64,000 nt of DNA. Origin: UBA7359 sp041689615. Lineage in GTDB: Bacteria; Pseudomonadota; Gammaproteobacteria; Eutrophobiales; Eutrophobiaceae. The stretch lies in assembly GCA_041689615.1 (NCBI GenBank), contig JBDNFW010000036.1:62001-126000 (forward strand), read 5' to 3'. Shown in pieces: positions 1-8,578 of this stretch. Position numbers and translations under genes: made by a program. Below the pieces are notes generated by a model, which saw only the letters and a list, made by a program, of their open reading frames with translations, did no database searches and was not told the origin of the DNA. Positions within the stretch are counted from its first letter, which is position 1, and each line of letters starts with the position of its first letter.

Positions 1-656
1 AGAGCACCTTGTATCGTACGGCCTAATCCTGATAAACCAGGTGTGCCTGTTATCGGCGAACCACTAGCGGCTGTTTCTTTCAATAAATTATCTCCCATCG
101 GCTGTAACCCGGTTGGATTTATAAAATCAGAAAGTTGAATAGAACCCACTTGCGTTGGCGTCGTAGTTCCTGCCACTAAGGCACTGACAACACCATCTTC
201 GCCAACGGAAATATTAATAGTATTGGTAGGTATCGTTATGGCTGGTTGCAGAAGAAAACCGTTTGAGGTAACTACTCGTCCTTGTGAATCCAGTTGAAAT
301 GTTCCGTCACGAGTATAAGACGACGACCCATCCGGCATTAATATTTCAAAAAAACCGTTGCCGGTAATACCAAGATCCAGCGGATTTTCTGTTTGTATGA
401 TATTGCCCTGACTGTAAAATTTCTGGGTAGACATTGTTCTTACGCCTGTACCAATCATTAAGCCGGATGGAATTTCCGTACTTTGTGAAGATTGCGCCCC
501 AGGTTGTCTTACCGTTTGATACAACAAGTCATTAAAAACAGGTCTTGCATTTTTATATCCGGTTGTATTAACGTTTGCCAGATTATTTGCAATCACCGCC
601 ATACGCGTCTGCTGTGCATCGAGACCTGTTTTTGAAATCCTTAGTGCTTGAGTCAT
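1..656 (-). CDS. flgG: Flagellar distal rod protein FlgG (partial, C-terminus outside window)
   Basis: The reading frame starts at the ATG at 656-654 and runs off the left edge. FlgG forms the distal rod that crosses the periplasm between the MS ring and the hook. The N-terminus has the rod/hook pattern: a helix around ISKTGLDAQQTRM, then NNLANVNTTGYK. GNGFFEI followed by YTRDG is the central FlgE/F/G core. It lies 40 bases downstream of flgF in the same direction, the usual flgBCDEFG order. About 218 residues are visible of a family length near 260, so only the C-terminal helix is missing. Identification is firm from motifs and position. Confidence 0.95.
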   Translation of the reverse strand, partial: MTQALRISKTGLDAQQTRMAVIANNLANVNTTGYKNARPVFNDLLYQTVRQPGAQSSQSTEIPSGLMIGTGVRTMSTQKFYSQGNIIQTENPLDLGITGNGFFEILMPDGSSSYTRDGTFQLDSQGRVVTSNGFLLQPAITIPTNTINISVGEDGVVSALVAGTTTPTQVGSIQLSDFINPTGLQPMGDNLLKETAASGSPITGTPGLSGLGRTIQGA

Positions 657-696
657 TTTTATTTCTCCAACTCGTCAAATATTTTATTGATAAAAA

Positions 697-1437
697 CTAA
701 TTCAGTGAAAGTATTCGTGTACCGACTTCGTCATTTTCTTTTGCCGCAGTCATCGCCTTTATCTCCAGTTCGAAGCGACGTGCATGCTCGATCATTCTTA
801 CCATCGCACCGACCATGTTGACATTACTACCTTCCAATGATTCCGGTGCTAATCTAATACTTGCATCGAAATTTAACGGTTCACCATTTTTTAATCGAAA
901 TAATCCATCGTCACCTTTATAAAGATCTTCAACCGCCGGGTTCACCAACTTAATTCGATCCAGCACAGCCAAAGATTTTTCATCCTGTCCTTTAGGGCGA
1001 ATGGTAATCGTGCCATCATTACCAATGACGATTGCTTCTGCAGGAGGTACGGCTACTGGACCACCGTTACCATAAATGAGATTACCATTTCCATTTTCCA
1101 GAAAACCAACATTGTTAATCCGCATATCACCACGTCGTGTGTAAGCTTCTGATCCATCGGCCGCTTGAACAGCGATCCAACCGTCGCCATTAATGGCAAA
1201 GTCCAAAGGATTACCCGTGCTATAAATAGTGCCTGGCGAAAAATCGATACCGGGTCTTTCTGACAAGGCATACACTCTTGAAGGATGACCATCACCAAAT
1301 ACCGGCATACTCCTGTACTGTTCCATGTCTGCTCGAAAACCCGTCATCTGGGCATTAGCGAGATTATTTGCAACTGCCGCTTGTCCCAGTAACGTATTAC
1401 TGGCTGCAGACATTGATATATAAAGTGATTTATCCAT
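697..1437 (-). CDS. flgF: Flagellar proximal rod protein FlgF
   Basis: At 246 residues this is normal FlgF length. FlgF is a proximal rod subunit exported by the flagellar type III system. The N-terminal rod helix (MDKSLYISMSAAS) is followed by NNLANAQMTGFRAD, then INGDGWIAV and YTRRGDMRIN of the core domain. The C-terminal helix (MVRMIEHARRFELEIK) packs against the N-terminal one in the assembled rod. It lies between flgE and flgG, 16 bases after flgE, and is probably cotranscribed with them from flgB. Confidence 0.95.
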   Translation of the reverse strand: MDKSLYISMSAASNTLLGQAAVANNLANAQMTGFRADMEQYRSMPVFGDGHPSRVYALSERPGIDFSPGTIYSTGNPLDFAINGDGWIAVQAADGSEAYTRRGDMRINNVGFLENGNGNLIYGNGGPVAVPPAEAIVIGNDGTITIRPKGQDEKSLAVLDRIKLVNPAVEDLYKGDDGLFRLKNGEPLNFDASIRLAPESLEGSNVNMVGAMVRMIEHARRFELEIKAMTAAKENDEVGTRILSLN

Positions 1438-1452
1438 GATTCAATTTTGCCT

Positions 1453-3387
1453 TTATCTCAGGTTAATGATCGACTGGGTGATTGTGTCGGAAGTACTAAT
1501 CACTTCTGCATTAGCCTGAAATGAACGTTGGGCAATGATCATATTCACCAGTTCTTCTGAAAGATCGACATTAGACTGTTCCAATGCGCCGGCCTGAATT
1601 AATCCCAGACTTGCTGTTCCCGGAGAACCCACCGTTACCGCACCTGAGGTAAATGTTTCGCCCCAGGATGTATCACTGACTGGTTGCAAACCTTGCGAGT
1701 TTGGAAAGTCAGCAAGCGCAATTTGTCCTTCTACACTGGATTGACCGTTAGTAAAACGCGCAAAGATAATACCTTCGCTATCAATATCAAGACCACTTAG
1801 CCTGCCTGTAGTAAAGCCATCCTGAGCTAATGCATTAACAGAAAAAGAAGCTCCAAATTGAGTAGCAGCAGAATAATCCTGTGCTAATGTCATTGCAGCT
1901 CCACCACCCGAAGGGGTAAAAGAGGCAATATTAACAACACCAGCAGCCGGAGTAGTTAAGGCACCTGCGGTAGAAAAGCTTAATGTATCGGGTCCACCGA
2001 CATTTACACCATCAACAAAGGTATGGGCCTCCCAGATATTCGTTGTCGTTGCAAGTGTGCCGTTGCTTGCCGTTAAAGCACCCGCAAAAGAACCCGCTGT
2101 TCCACTGAAGTTACTATCGATAGTAATCGCAGCATTTGATCCATCCGCTTTTGATAACACCAGATTACCAGCAGCAATTGAACCACTCGTTATAGTGTAT
2201 GCACCACCACTCGCGCCAACAAAAGTACTCAATGCTGAATCAAGTTCAGCCGCAGTGACGGTACCCCCTATTGCAGCAGCCTCAGTAAAAAACTGACTGC
2301 CATCAACACTCATCGTATAAGCCGTGTCGGTTGGGTTAACGACAGTGCTGCCATTATTAACCGTATTCGTTCCTGTCGCATGATCTGCACCGGCAAAACC
2401 ACCTGCTGTCGTCGCCATTGTATTCACGACGACAATATCAAATGAGGCACCATTGGCGCGATTAAAGGCAAGATTTCCACCAGCAGCAGTGCCCGACACA
2501 GTAATTCCCGCAGCAGTAAGAGCCGCAGTGTTTGCAGTAATACCCGCATCAATTTCAGCAGCAGTAACGTCATCTGCACCTGCAGCTGAAGTGAACGAAA
2601 AGGCGGTTGTGCCACCGACTGTGATTGAATAAGTTTCACCCCCTGCACTCGCGACGGATGTCGTATGAACACCACCCGAAGCTGAGTTATTTACTACCGC
2701 AGTAGTTCCATCAGAAACAGCTGGCGTATATGCACCAGGAGAAACGGTCGTGGGAGTTGCAGGAATACCTGTTTTAACATAATACATCGAAGCAAGATGA
2801 GAATTACCCAAGCTATCAAAAATTGTGGTCGAAGTTGAATGATTGAAAGAATTAGGGTTCGTAGCACTAAATGTACCGGTAGCAGGTAGTCCTTGTGCTG
2901 CATCCAGATTTAAATCTATGGTCATATTGGCGCTGGCTTGAGGAGGAATATTTGACGTATTAACCTGGATGGGTCCTGCGGCACCGGTAATGTTTCCCGA
3001 TGTATCAGCTCCGAAAGCGATCAAATTTTGGCCTTGAGCATTCGCCAGAAAACCATTTCTATCGACACCAAAAGCGCCACCACGCGAATAAATTTGAGTA
3101 CCGCTATCATCAAGAATAAAAAAGCCGTTACCATTAATTGCAAAATCAAGATTGTTATCTGTAAAAGCGATATTGCCCTGAGTGAATTGTTGTCTGATTG
3201 CTGAAAGACGAACACCACTACCCGGAGTACTACCGCTGCCACCAACACTCGACACAGCAAACACATCAACGAATTCTGCGCGCGACTTCTTAAATCCTGC
3301 TGTATTTGAGTTGGCGATATTATTACCAATAACATCCAGTTCTCCGGATGCTGCTTTTAACCCACTTATTGCTACTCTAAATGCCAT
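1453..3387 (-). CDS. flgE: Flagellar hook protein FlgE, long variant with a duplicated middle region
   Basis: FlgE builds the hook, the flexible joint between rod and filament. The ends are typical: MAFRVAISGLKAA and NNIANSNTAGFKKSR at the N-terminus, INGNGFFIL and YSRGGAF in the core, and a C-terminal VDLSEELVNMIIAQRSFQANA helix. The protein has 644 residues where about 400-450 is common. The extra length is an Ala/Thr/Gly-rich middle. Two related segments, near residues 250-345 and 350-445, each begin YxxxVxG, contain VTAAEID/VTAAELD, and end with a (T)AGxFAGA motif. They resemble the surface-exposed repeat domains of flagellins and long hooks. flgD follows upstream, flgF downstream. Confidence 0.95.
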   Translation of the reverse strand: MAFRVAISGLKAASGELDVIGNNIANSNTAGFKKSRAEFVDVFAVSSVGGSGSTPGSGVRLSAIRQQFTQGNIAFTDNNLDFAINGNGFFILDDSGTQIYSRGGAFGVDRNGFLANAQGQNLIAFGADTSGNITGAAGPIQVNTSNIPPQASANMTIDLNLDAAQGLPATGTFSATNPNSFNHSTSTTIFDSLGNSHLASMYYVKTGIPATPTTVSPGAYTPAVSDGTTAVVNNSASGGVHTTSVASAGGETYSITVGGTTAFSFTSAAGADDVTAAEIDAGITANTAALTAAGITVSGTAAGGNLAFNRANGASFDIVVVNTMATTAGGFAGADHATGTNTVNNGSTVVNPTDTAYTMSVDGSQFFTEAAAIGGTVTAAELDSALSTFVGASGGAYTITSGSIAAGNLVLSKADGSNAAITIDSNFSGTAGSFAGALTASNGTLATTTNIWEAHTFVDGVNVGGPDTLSFSTAGALTTPAAGVVNIASFTPSGGGAAMTLAQDYSAATQFGASFSVNALAQDGFTTGRLSGLDIDSEGIIFARFTNGQSSVEGQIALADFPNSQGLQPVSDTSWGETFTSGAVTVGSPGTASLGLIQAGALEQSNVDLSEELVNMIIAQRSFQANAEVISTSDTITQSIINLR

Positions 3388-3422
3388 TTCGTTTTCTCCT
3401 GTGAATTAATCACGCATTTCAA

Positions 3423-4094
3423 TTACATAATTTCTAATACGTCGTTAATGCTATACACACCTATACCATTAAGATTCAACAAAGGTTCATTTCCTGTTAT
3501 TAATGAAACGCTATCAACCTTTGCATTAACTAAAACTGTTTGAGCAATAGCTTCACCATCAACTTGTGTAGCTGCTGCTATGCCATAGGTGCCGGCTGGT
3601 AATGCTTCGCCATTATTATTTAAACCATCCCAACTAAACTCGACTAGTCCGGCTGGATGCGCACCTAAATTAATTTGTCTTACACTTTGCCCTGCCGAAT
3701 CTGAAATATTTAAAATCAAATTAGAAGTAGAACTTTCTGAAAAAACCTTACCGGTCACTTGACTACCGGGAGAGAGTACTGCTCTATCACTCGGAACAAG
3801 CACTGTAGTACCAACCATTGTCGAAGCTTGAAGTGCCTGATTTGATTGAAGTGAATTGCTAAGTGTTGCAAAAGAAGCGTTCAACTCAGTAATCCCGTTA
3901 ACTGTTCCAAACTGAGCGACCTGAGAAAGAAAGTCGGCGCTTTCCATTGGATTCAACGGATCCTGATGTTGTAATTGCGTTAACATCAATTCAAGAAAAG
4001 CATCCTGGCCAAGGCCTTCATCTGCTTTCTTTTCAGGTTGCTTAAGTGCAAGGTGTTGTAGTTCAGCAGGTAATATAGTGTTCGATTCTGCCAT
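3423..4094 (-). CDS. flgD: Flagellar hook assembly scaffold FlgD
   Basis: FlgD caps the growing hook and directs FlgE polymerisation, then is discarded. The 223-residue protein has the diagnostic N-terminal segment (QDAFLELMLTQLQHQDPLNPMESADFL, of which the DAFLELM and QDPLNPM parts are most characteristic). The C-terminal half has the FlgD Ig-like/tudor hybrid domain, with FSWDGLNNNGEALPAGTY as the typical signature. It lies between flgC and flgE in the flgB operon, on the same strand. Confidence 0.95.
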   Translation of the reverse strand: MAESNTILPAELQHLALKQPEKKADEGLGQDAFLELMLTQLQHQDPLNPMESADFLSQVAQFGTVNGITELNASFATLSNSLQSNQALQASTMVGTTVLVPSDRAVLSPGSQVTGKVFSESSTSNLILNISDSAGQSVRQINLGAHPAGLVEFSWDGLNNNGEALPAGTYGIAAATQVDGEAIAQTVLVNAKVDSVSLITGNEPLLNLNGIGVYSINDVLEIM

Positions 4095-4141
4095 GATATG
4101 TTCCTCTAAATATTCTTAAATTATTTCGTTATTGACCAAGT

Positions 4142-4555
4142 CTATTGGCCCATGCTTAGGGTTCTTAACAACATTTGTTTCGATGCATTAATGATCTCAA
4201 CATTATTTTGAAATGTACGTGTTGCTGACATCATATTGGTCATCTCTTCAATAGGGTTTACATTGGGATAAAAAATATAGCCTTCTTCATCTGCCTTTGG
4301 ATGATCCGGCTGATACTCTTTACGAAGCGGCGACTGACTTTCAAGAATCCCTGAGACACGAACACCACTACTCAAACCATCTTTCATAGAATCGGAATAC
4401 AGGGTTTGAAAAACTGGATGCCTTGCTCTATAAGTTTGACCAGTGCTACTACTTACTGCATCCACGTTTGCCATATTACTTGCAGTCACATTCATACGAA
4501 TGGTTTGTGCACTCATAGCTGAACCGGCAATTTCAAATACATTTAATAAAGACAT
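4142..4555 (-). CDS. flgC: Flagellar proximal rod protein FlgC
   Basis: The 137-residue product is normal for FlgC, a proximal rod subunit. NVTASNMANVDAVSS near the N-terminus is the rod-protein motif. PNVNPIEEMTNMMSATRTFQNNVE near the C-terminus is the conserved FlgC ending (here NVNPIEEM and ATRTFQNN). Its ATG overlaps the stop of flgB by one base (TAATG arrangement), so translation is probably coupled. Confidence 0.96.
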   Translation of the reverse strand: MSLLNVFEIAGSAMSAQTIRMNVTASNMANVDAVSSSTGQTYRARHPVFQTLYSDSMKDGLSSGVRVSGILESQSPLRKEYQPDHPKADEEGYIFYPNVNPIEEMTNMMSATRTFQNNVEIINASKQMLLRTLSMGQ

Positions 4556-4947
4556 TAAATTTCACCTCTTATTGCAGTCATCAATCCACTTATTCTTCCA
4601 TTAAGAAAGCGTAAGCTGGCTTGATACATAATTGAGTTTTCCATAAATGCTGAACGTTCAGTTTGCAGGTCAACGGTATTACCATCCAGACTGGGTTGAT
4701 TTGGAATACGGTACATAATCTCTGCACCCATTTTTGAAGTACCGGCACTATTAATATGACGTGCATTAGTCGTTACTATCTCGCTACTATTACTACTTTT
4801 CCCTGCTTGTTTAAGCACGTGTCTAAAATCAATATCACGCGCTTTATAGTTTGGCGTGTCTGCATTGGCTATATTTCCTGCCAATAGTTCAGCCCGATTA
4901 GCCCTAAGCTTTAATGCTGTTGCGTGTATACCGAATAAATTGTCCAT
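4555..4947 (-). CDS. flgB: Flagellar proximal rod protein FlgB
   Basis: First gene of the flgBCDEFG operon; 130 residues, the normal size. GNIANADTPNYKARDIDF is the FlgB signature (GNIANADTPNY), and the C-terminal part contains NGNTVDLQTE, also typical. FlgB sits at the base of the rod against FliE. A sigma-54 type promoter is visible 40 bases upstream on the same strand (see 4987-5002). The 174 bases before cheR hold this promoter and no other gene. Confidence 0.95.
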   Translation of the reverse strand: MDNLFGIHATALKLRANRAELLAGNIANADTPNYKARDIDFRHVLKQAGKSSNSSEIVTTNARHINSAGTSKMGAEIMYRIPNQPSLDGNTVDLQTERSAFMENSIMYQASLRFLNGRISGLMTAIRGEI

Positions 4948-4986
4948 AAGCTTTTTATCTGAATCATTAAAATATGTCAGACATTC

Positions 4987-5002
4987 TGCATCAGCCGTGC
5001 CA
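4987..5002 (-). promoter_or_regulatory. Sigma-54 type promoter of the flgB operon
   Basis: On the minus strand the sequence reads TGGCACGGCTGATGCA. It has GG at -24 and GC at -12 with ten bases between, one mismatch from TGGCACG-N4-TTGCA. It sits 40 bases before the flgB start. RpoN/FleQ-type control of rod and hook operons is usual in gammaproteobacteria. Confidence 0.8.
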
Positions 5003-5121
5003 GAGCATAGAATTAATTTAAAATTAAGGACTTAGGTAAGAAATAAGGTTTTTATTGCGAATCAAGCGGAAAAGGTTTGCCTCTAAATGGCAATGGACAG
5101 GAGAAAACTAACTAAACGTGG

Positions 5122-5994
5122 TCAAACATGTTTGTAAACCACGCCGCGCGGACATTTAATCATTTCAAAAGCGTTACAGTGATTAGTCACCGTTTCAGAA
5201 GCACCTAGAATAAGAACGCCATCACTCTGCATAGACTTAGCAAATTTATTCATAATTTCAGTCTTGTTTTCGTTGGAAAAATAAATCAAGACATTACGGC
5301 AAAAAATAATGTCAAATTTTCCCAACGTAGCATAACTTTCCAGTAAGTTAAGATATTGAAATCGAGTTCTACTTTTTATCCTGTCATTCAGTTTATAGAT
5401 GTCATTTTCTGTTTTAGTAAAGTATTTTTTCTTTCTCTCTTCAGATAAACCTCGCGACATTGATAAATAGTCATATTCAGCAGCGGTCGCACTTTTTACA
5501 ACTCGAGAGGAAATGTCTGTTCCAATAATCTGGATGCCACCAGGAAAGCACCCCGGATTTTTCATCATGAACTCTTCAATAACCATACTGATTGAATAAG
5601 CTTCATGGCCATAAGAACAAGCAGCAGACCAGATTCGTGGTGTCGACATACGATTGCCTGTCAGTTTTGGTAATAATTCATCATGCAGATATTCAAACGG
5701 GTATTGATCTCGAAACCACGATGTCTCATTCGTAGTCATCGCATCAATAATTTCAAGTTTTAACTTTGGATCACGACCACTTTTAATCAGTTTCGTTGCT
5801 TCGTCCAAAGTCTTAACATGGTGTTGCTCAAATATCGGGCGCAATCGATTTTTTACCAGATAGGCTTTATTAGCGCCGAGCGTGATACCGGATGATTTTT
5901 CCAGATAATCACAGAACGCAAGATACTCACTCATATCCTGTTGGGATGCGTTATTCACACTACTTGAAGTTGATTGAAACTGAGCTTCTTGCAA
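5122..5994 (-). CDS. cheR: Chemotaxis protein methyltransferase CheR
   Basis: CheR transfers methyl groups from S-adenosylmethionine to glutamates of chemoreceptors for adaptation. The 290-residue protein has the all-alpha N-terminal domain (about residues 20-95). The catalytic domain follows: TNETSWFRD, then the SAM-binding WSAACSYGHEAYSISM, and later FDIIFCRNVLIYF, a strong CheR signature. The usual family motif has STGQEPYS where this has SYGHEAYS, a conservative variation. It follows cheV by 49 bases on the same strand, the common gamma arrangement cheV-cheR beside flgA/flgB. Confidence 0.95.
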   Translation of the reverse strand: MQEAQFQSTSSSVNNASQQDMSEYLAFCDYLEKSSGITLGANKAYLVKNRLRPIFEQHHVKTLDEATKLIKSGRDPKLKLEIIDAMTTNETSWFRDQYPFEYLHDELLPKLTGNRMSTPRIWSAACSYGHEAYSISMVIEEFMMKNPGCFPGGIQIIGTDISSRVVKSATAAEYDYLSMSRGLSEERKKKYFTKTENDIYKLNDRIKSRTRFQYLNLLESYATLGKFDIIFCRNVLIYFSNENKTEIMNKFAKSMQSDGVLILGASETVTNHCNAFEMIKCPRGVVYKHV

Positions 5995-6043
5995 AATTGT
6001 TCTTCCTTTTTAATAAAATAGTCACTACAAAATATTTATGTCG

Positions 6044-7003
6044 TTATGCTGCCTGTTCAGTTTTTATATCGTCAGGTTGTTTAAGCTTCAAATGAGCCAG
6101 GACACGTCCAGCCAATTCTGTAGCATCGTATTTAGCTATGAAATCATCCGCGCCTACCTTTTGCACCATGCTTTCATTAAATGCACCGCTAAGAGAAGAA
6201 TGCAACAGGACTGTAAGCTCGTTTAGAACAGGATGCTCCTTAATATTTTTAGTCAATGTATAACCATCCATCACTGGCATTTCTACATCGGAAAGAACTA
6301 GTGAACATCTTTCAGTAATGGGGATACTCGTATCTTTTGCCCATTCAATTAAGATGTCATAACCTTCTTTACCATTTGTCGCTTGTGTGTACGAAATCTC
6401 CATTTGGTCAAGAACCTTGATAATCTGTTTTCTGGCCATACCGGAATCGTCTATGACCAGTACATGTTTATTTTTCACTTCATCTTTATTCGTTCCACTA
6501 ATAACACTTTCATCAATATGATCCGAAAAGCCCATGACATCAGCCATCACTTTTTCAACATCTATGATCTCGACTAACTCATCATCAACATTAGTCACCG
6601 CAGTTAAAAATGAAACATTTCCCATACAACTGGGTGGCGGTTTAATTTCTTCCCAGTTCATATTGACAATTTTGTCTACACCGCCAACGAGAAAACCCTG
6701 AATATGTCGATTGTACTCAGACACAATAACAAAGCTGTTTTCCAAGTCTTCAATTGCAGGTTTGCCAACGGCCATCGCAAGATCCACAACAGTAATAGTT
6801 TGACCGCGCATGTTGGCAATCCCACGAATGACAGGATGCGCCTGTGGTGTGCGAGTTAACGATGGACATTTGATAACCTCTCTAACTTTAAAGACATTAA
6901 TGCCAAATCGTTGCTGCCCACCCAGTCGAAACAACAGCAATTCAAGCCGATTCCTCCCCACAAGTTGGGTTCTGGAATTAACATTATCCATTACTTTGGT
7001 CAT
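6044..7003 (-). CDS. cheV: Chemotaxis coupling/receiver protein CheV
   Basis: CheV joins a CheW-like coupling domain to a phospho-accepting receiver domain and helps link receptors to CheA. Residues about 20-165 are CheW-like (ELLLFRLGGQQRFGINVFKV and MRGQTITVVDLA carry the pattern). Residues about 180-305 form the receiver: VLVIDDSGMARK with the acidic pair, and SDVEMPVMDGY with the phospho-acceptor Asp. At 319 residues the length is normal. A sigma-28 type promoter lies just upstream. Confidence 0.95.
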   Translation of the reverse strand: MTKVMDNVNSRTQLVGRNRLELLLFRLGGQQRFGINVFKVREVIKCPSLTRTPQAHPVIRGIANMRGQTITVVDLAMAVGKPAIEDLENSFVIVSEYNRHIQGFLVGGVDKIVNMNWEEIKPPPSCMGNVSFLTAVTNVDDELVEIIDVEKVMADVMGFSDHIDESVISGTNKDEVKNKHVLVIDDSGMARKQIIKVLDQMEISYTQATNGKEGYDILIEWAKDTSIPITERCSLVLSDVEMPVMDGYTLTKNIKEHPVLNELTVLLHSSLSGAFNESMVQKVGADDFIAKYDATELAGRVLAHLKLKQPDDIKTEQAA

Positions 7004-7034
7004 AGTCTGACTCCGGTTTACCTTTCTCAGTTTT

Positions 7035-7061
7035 ATATCGACCGGCTAATCAGAAACTTAA
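7035..7061 (-). promoter_or_regulatory. Sigma-28 (FliA) type promoter of cheV-cheR
   Basis: The minus strand reads TTAAGTTT, then 11 bases, then GTCGATAT, close to the FliA consensus TAAAGTTT-N11-GCCGATAA. It is 32 bases before cheV. Late-class expression of chemotaxis genes by FliA is expected. Confidence 0.7.
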
Positions 7062-7072
7062 CACAGAAAATA

Positions 7073-7088
7073 CGGCACAGGCTTTGCA
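7073..7088 (+). promoter_or_regulatory. Sigma-54 type promoter before the 7140 ORF and flgA
   Basis: The plus strand reads CGGCACAGGCTTTGCA. It has GG at 7074-7075 and GC at 7086-7087 with ten bases between, one mismatch from TGGCACG-N4-TTGCA apart from the variable base after CAC. It lies between the divergent cheV and flgA units and would start transcription near 7100. Confidence 0.8.
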
Positions 7089-7139
7089 TATTCATTTCAA
7101 CAAATATAACTGATTGCTCAGATCCAAAGGTGTGAAATA

Positions 7140-7424
7140 GTGATGCGATTTCAAACGACAAAAACAGAGACCATTGAGGCTAGGCACAACTTGCCTTTCT
7201 CAACGCTTGCTCGTAGAGCACCTTATCTTATTAAGCATACACCCCACAAAAATCTAAAAACTTTATTCCAGAGCTTGTTTAAAATATTGCCTCATAAAGA
7301 AAAAATGTTTGAGCCGGACAAGTATCCTCTAGCAATAAATGAAGAAGAAACGCGTTCATTACAACATTTGGAAGATTGTGCGAATGCCGCAAGACAAACA
7401 GAAGCCTATAGCCAGGATGAGTGA
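7140..7424 (+). CDS. Small hypothetical protein in the flgA operon
   Basis: This 94-codon frame begins GTG-ATG at 7140-7145 and ends four bases before the flgA ATG. It lies downstream of the sigma-54 type promoter, so it should be on the flgA transcript. The product is basic in its first half (several Arg, His and Lys) and acidic near the end, with no signal peptide or membrane segment. I recognise no family. It could be a real accessory flagellar gene or a long leader. Tight spacing to flgA is the best argument for a gene. Confidence 0.45.
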   Translation: MMRFQTTKTETIEARHNLPFSTLARRAPYLIKHTPHKNLKTLFQSLFKILPHKEKMFEPDKYPLAINEEETRSLQHLEDCANAARQTEAYSQDE

Positions 7425-7427
7425 GAA

Positions 7428-8162
7428 ATGATGAATAAAAACAACTTAAATAAACAGTTTATATCATTACTCTCCAGCTTATTTGTATTGTTAGCAATGA
7501 CGACATTATCAAATAAAGTTTACAGCAAAGAATCCCATTCTCTGGATGATATTGCTAAAACGGCACACGACTTTGTTTTTAATCAAATGCAAAAACCTGA
7601 TGAACAGATACAGGTTGTTATTGGTCAACTTGATTCGCGTTTAAGATTACATCAATGCACTATTCCACTTGAAGCATACAACCAGAATTACGAAATGCGA
7701 CAAGGACTTAGTACGATAGGTGTACGCTGTAATGACAGTAAGCCCTGGTCATTGTATGTGCCTGTCTCAGTAAAGAATTTTAAAATGGTTGCTACGCTTA
7801 AACATGCGGTAATACGTAATACTGTCATAAGTGATGATGATATTGCTTTGCAAAAAATGGATATCAATCGTTTGTCATCGGGTTATTTTGACGATCTTGA
7901 ACAACTAAAAGGCAAAATGTTGACTCAAAACCTGTCAAAAGGCGTTGTGTTGACTAAACACCACGTAAAATTACCAATGGCCATCAATCGTGGACAAAGC
8001 GTGACTCTCATTGCAAAAAACTCGGTGATTGAAGTCAGAATGAAAGGGGTAGCTATGTCTAAAGGTGCTATCGGCGAGAGAATTAAGGTCAAAAATATGA
8101 AATCAAAGCGTATTGTTGAAGGTGTGATTATCGACAAAGACTTGATAAATGTGAACTTATAG
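7428..8162 (+). CDS. flgA: Flagellar P-ring assembly chaperone FlgA
   Basis: FlgA is a periplasmic chaperone for assembly of FlgI into the P ring. The 244-residue precursor has a Sec signal peptide (a Lys/Asn-rich start, then a hydrophobic LLSSLFVLLAMTTL stretch). The C-terminal half is the SAF/FlgA domain: AVIRNTVISDDDI, INRGQSVTLIAKN and IGERIKVKNMKSKRIVEG are characteristic. It lies divergent from cheV and upstream of flgM, as in Pseudomonas and Vibrio. Confidence 0.93.
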   Translation: MMNKNNLNKQFISLLSSLFVLLAMTTLSNKVYSKESHSLDDIAKTAHDFVFNQMQKPDEQIQVVIGQLDSRLRLHQCTIPLEAYNQNYEMRQGLSTIGVRCNDSKPWSLYVPVSVKNFKMVATLKHAVIRNTVISDDDIALQKMDINRLSSGYFDDLEQLKGKMLTQNLSKGVVLTKHHVKLPMAINRGQSVTLIAKNSVIEVRMKGVAMSKGAIGERIKVKNMKSKRIVEGVIIDKDLINVNL

Positions 8163-8184
8163 ACATTATTAAGGCGAATAATAC

Positions 8185-8212
8185 TAAAGTTTTAATCACA
8201 GGTTGACGATAA
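8185..8212 (+). promoter_or_regulatory. Sigma-28 (FliA) type promoter of flgM-flgN
   Basis: TAAAGTTT (8185-8192) is followed by 12 bases and GACGATAA (8205-8212). Only one base differs from the FliA -10 consensus, and the spacer is one base longer than optimal. It lies 37 bases before flgM. FliA control of its own anti-sigma gene is well known. Confidence 0.7.
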
Positions 8213-8249
8213 CTCACGTAATCAATAATTAAATGGTGGTACAAACCAG

Positions 8250-8576
8250 ATGGTCAATGAAATAAAAGGTTCAAATCATGCTCTTTTAAGTAGTCTCGCT
8301 GGTCAGCAACACGCTGATCAGGCTAAAGATCAAGCGAAAGCAGCAGGAAACAAAACCCAAGGCACTGCAGAAGATAGTGTCAGCTTAACTGACCAAGCAG
8401 AAAAACTTAGAGCCCTTGAATCCAGCATATCGAATCAACCTGTTGTTGATACAAAACGAGTTGAATCAATTAGAAGTGCCATTCTTGATGGTTCTTATAC
8501 TGTTGATGCCAGTAAAACTGCTGAAAAAATGGCTGATTTTGAACGTTTATTAGACAGTAAAGTTGGAGATAAGTAA
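8250..8576 (+). CDS. flgM: Anti-sigma-28 factor FlgM
   Basis: FlgM binds and inhibits FliA until the hook is finished, then is secreted. The 108-residue protein is polar and apparently disordered at the N-terminus. The C-terminal sigma-binding part carries VDTKRVESIRSAILDGSYTVD (VESIRSAILDGSY is diagnostic), then KTAEKMADFERLL. It is followed two bases later by flgN and preceded by a FliA-type promoter, giving the expected feedback loop. Confidence 0.93.
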   Translation: MVNEIKGSNHALLSSLAGQQHADQAKDQAKAAGNKTQGTAEDSVSLTDQAEKLRALESSISNQPVVDTKRVESIRSAILDGSYTVDASKTAEKMADFERLLDSKVGDK

Positions 8577-8578
8577 TC

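Noticed and set aside
2057..2296. Open frames within flgE on other strands and frames
   Set aside because: They are shadows of the Ala/Thr/Gly-rich flgE sequence, whose own frame carries the conserved ends.
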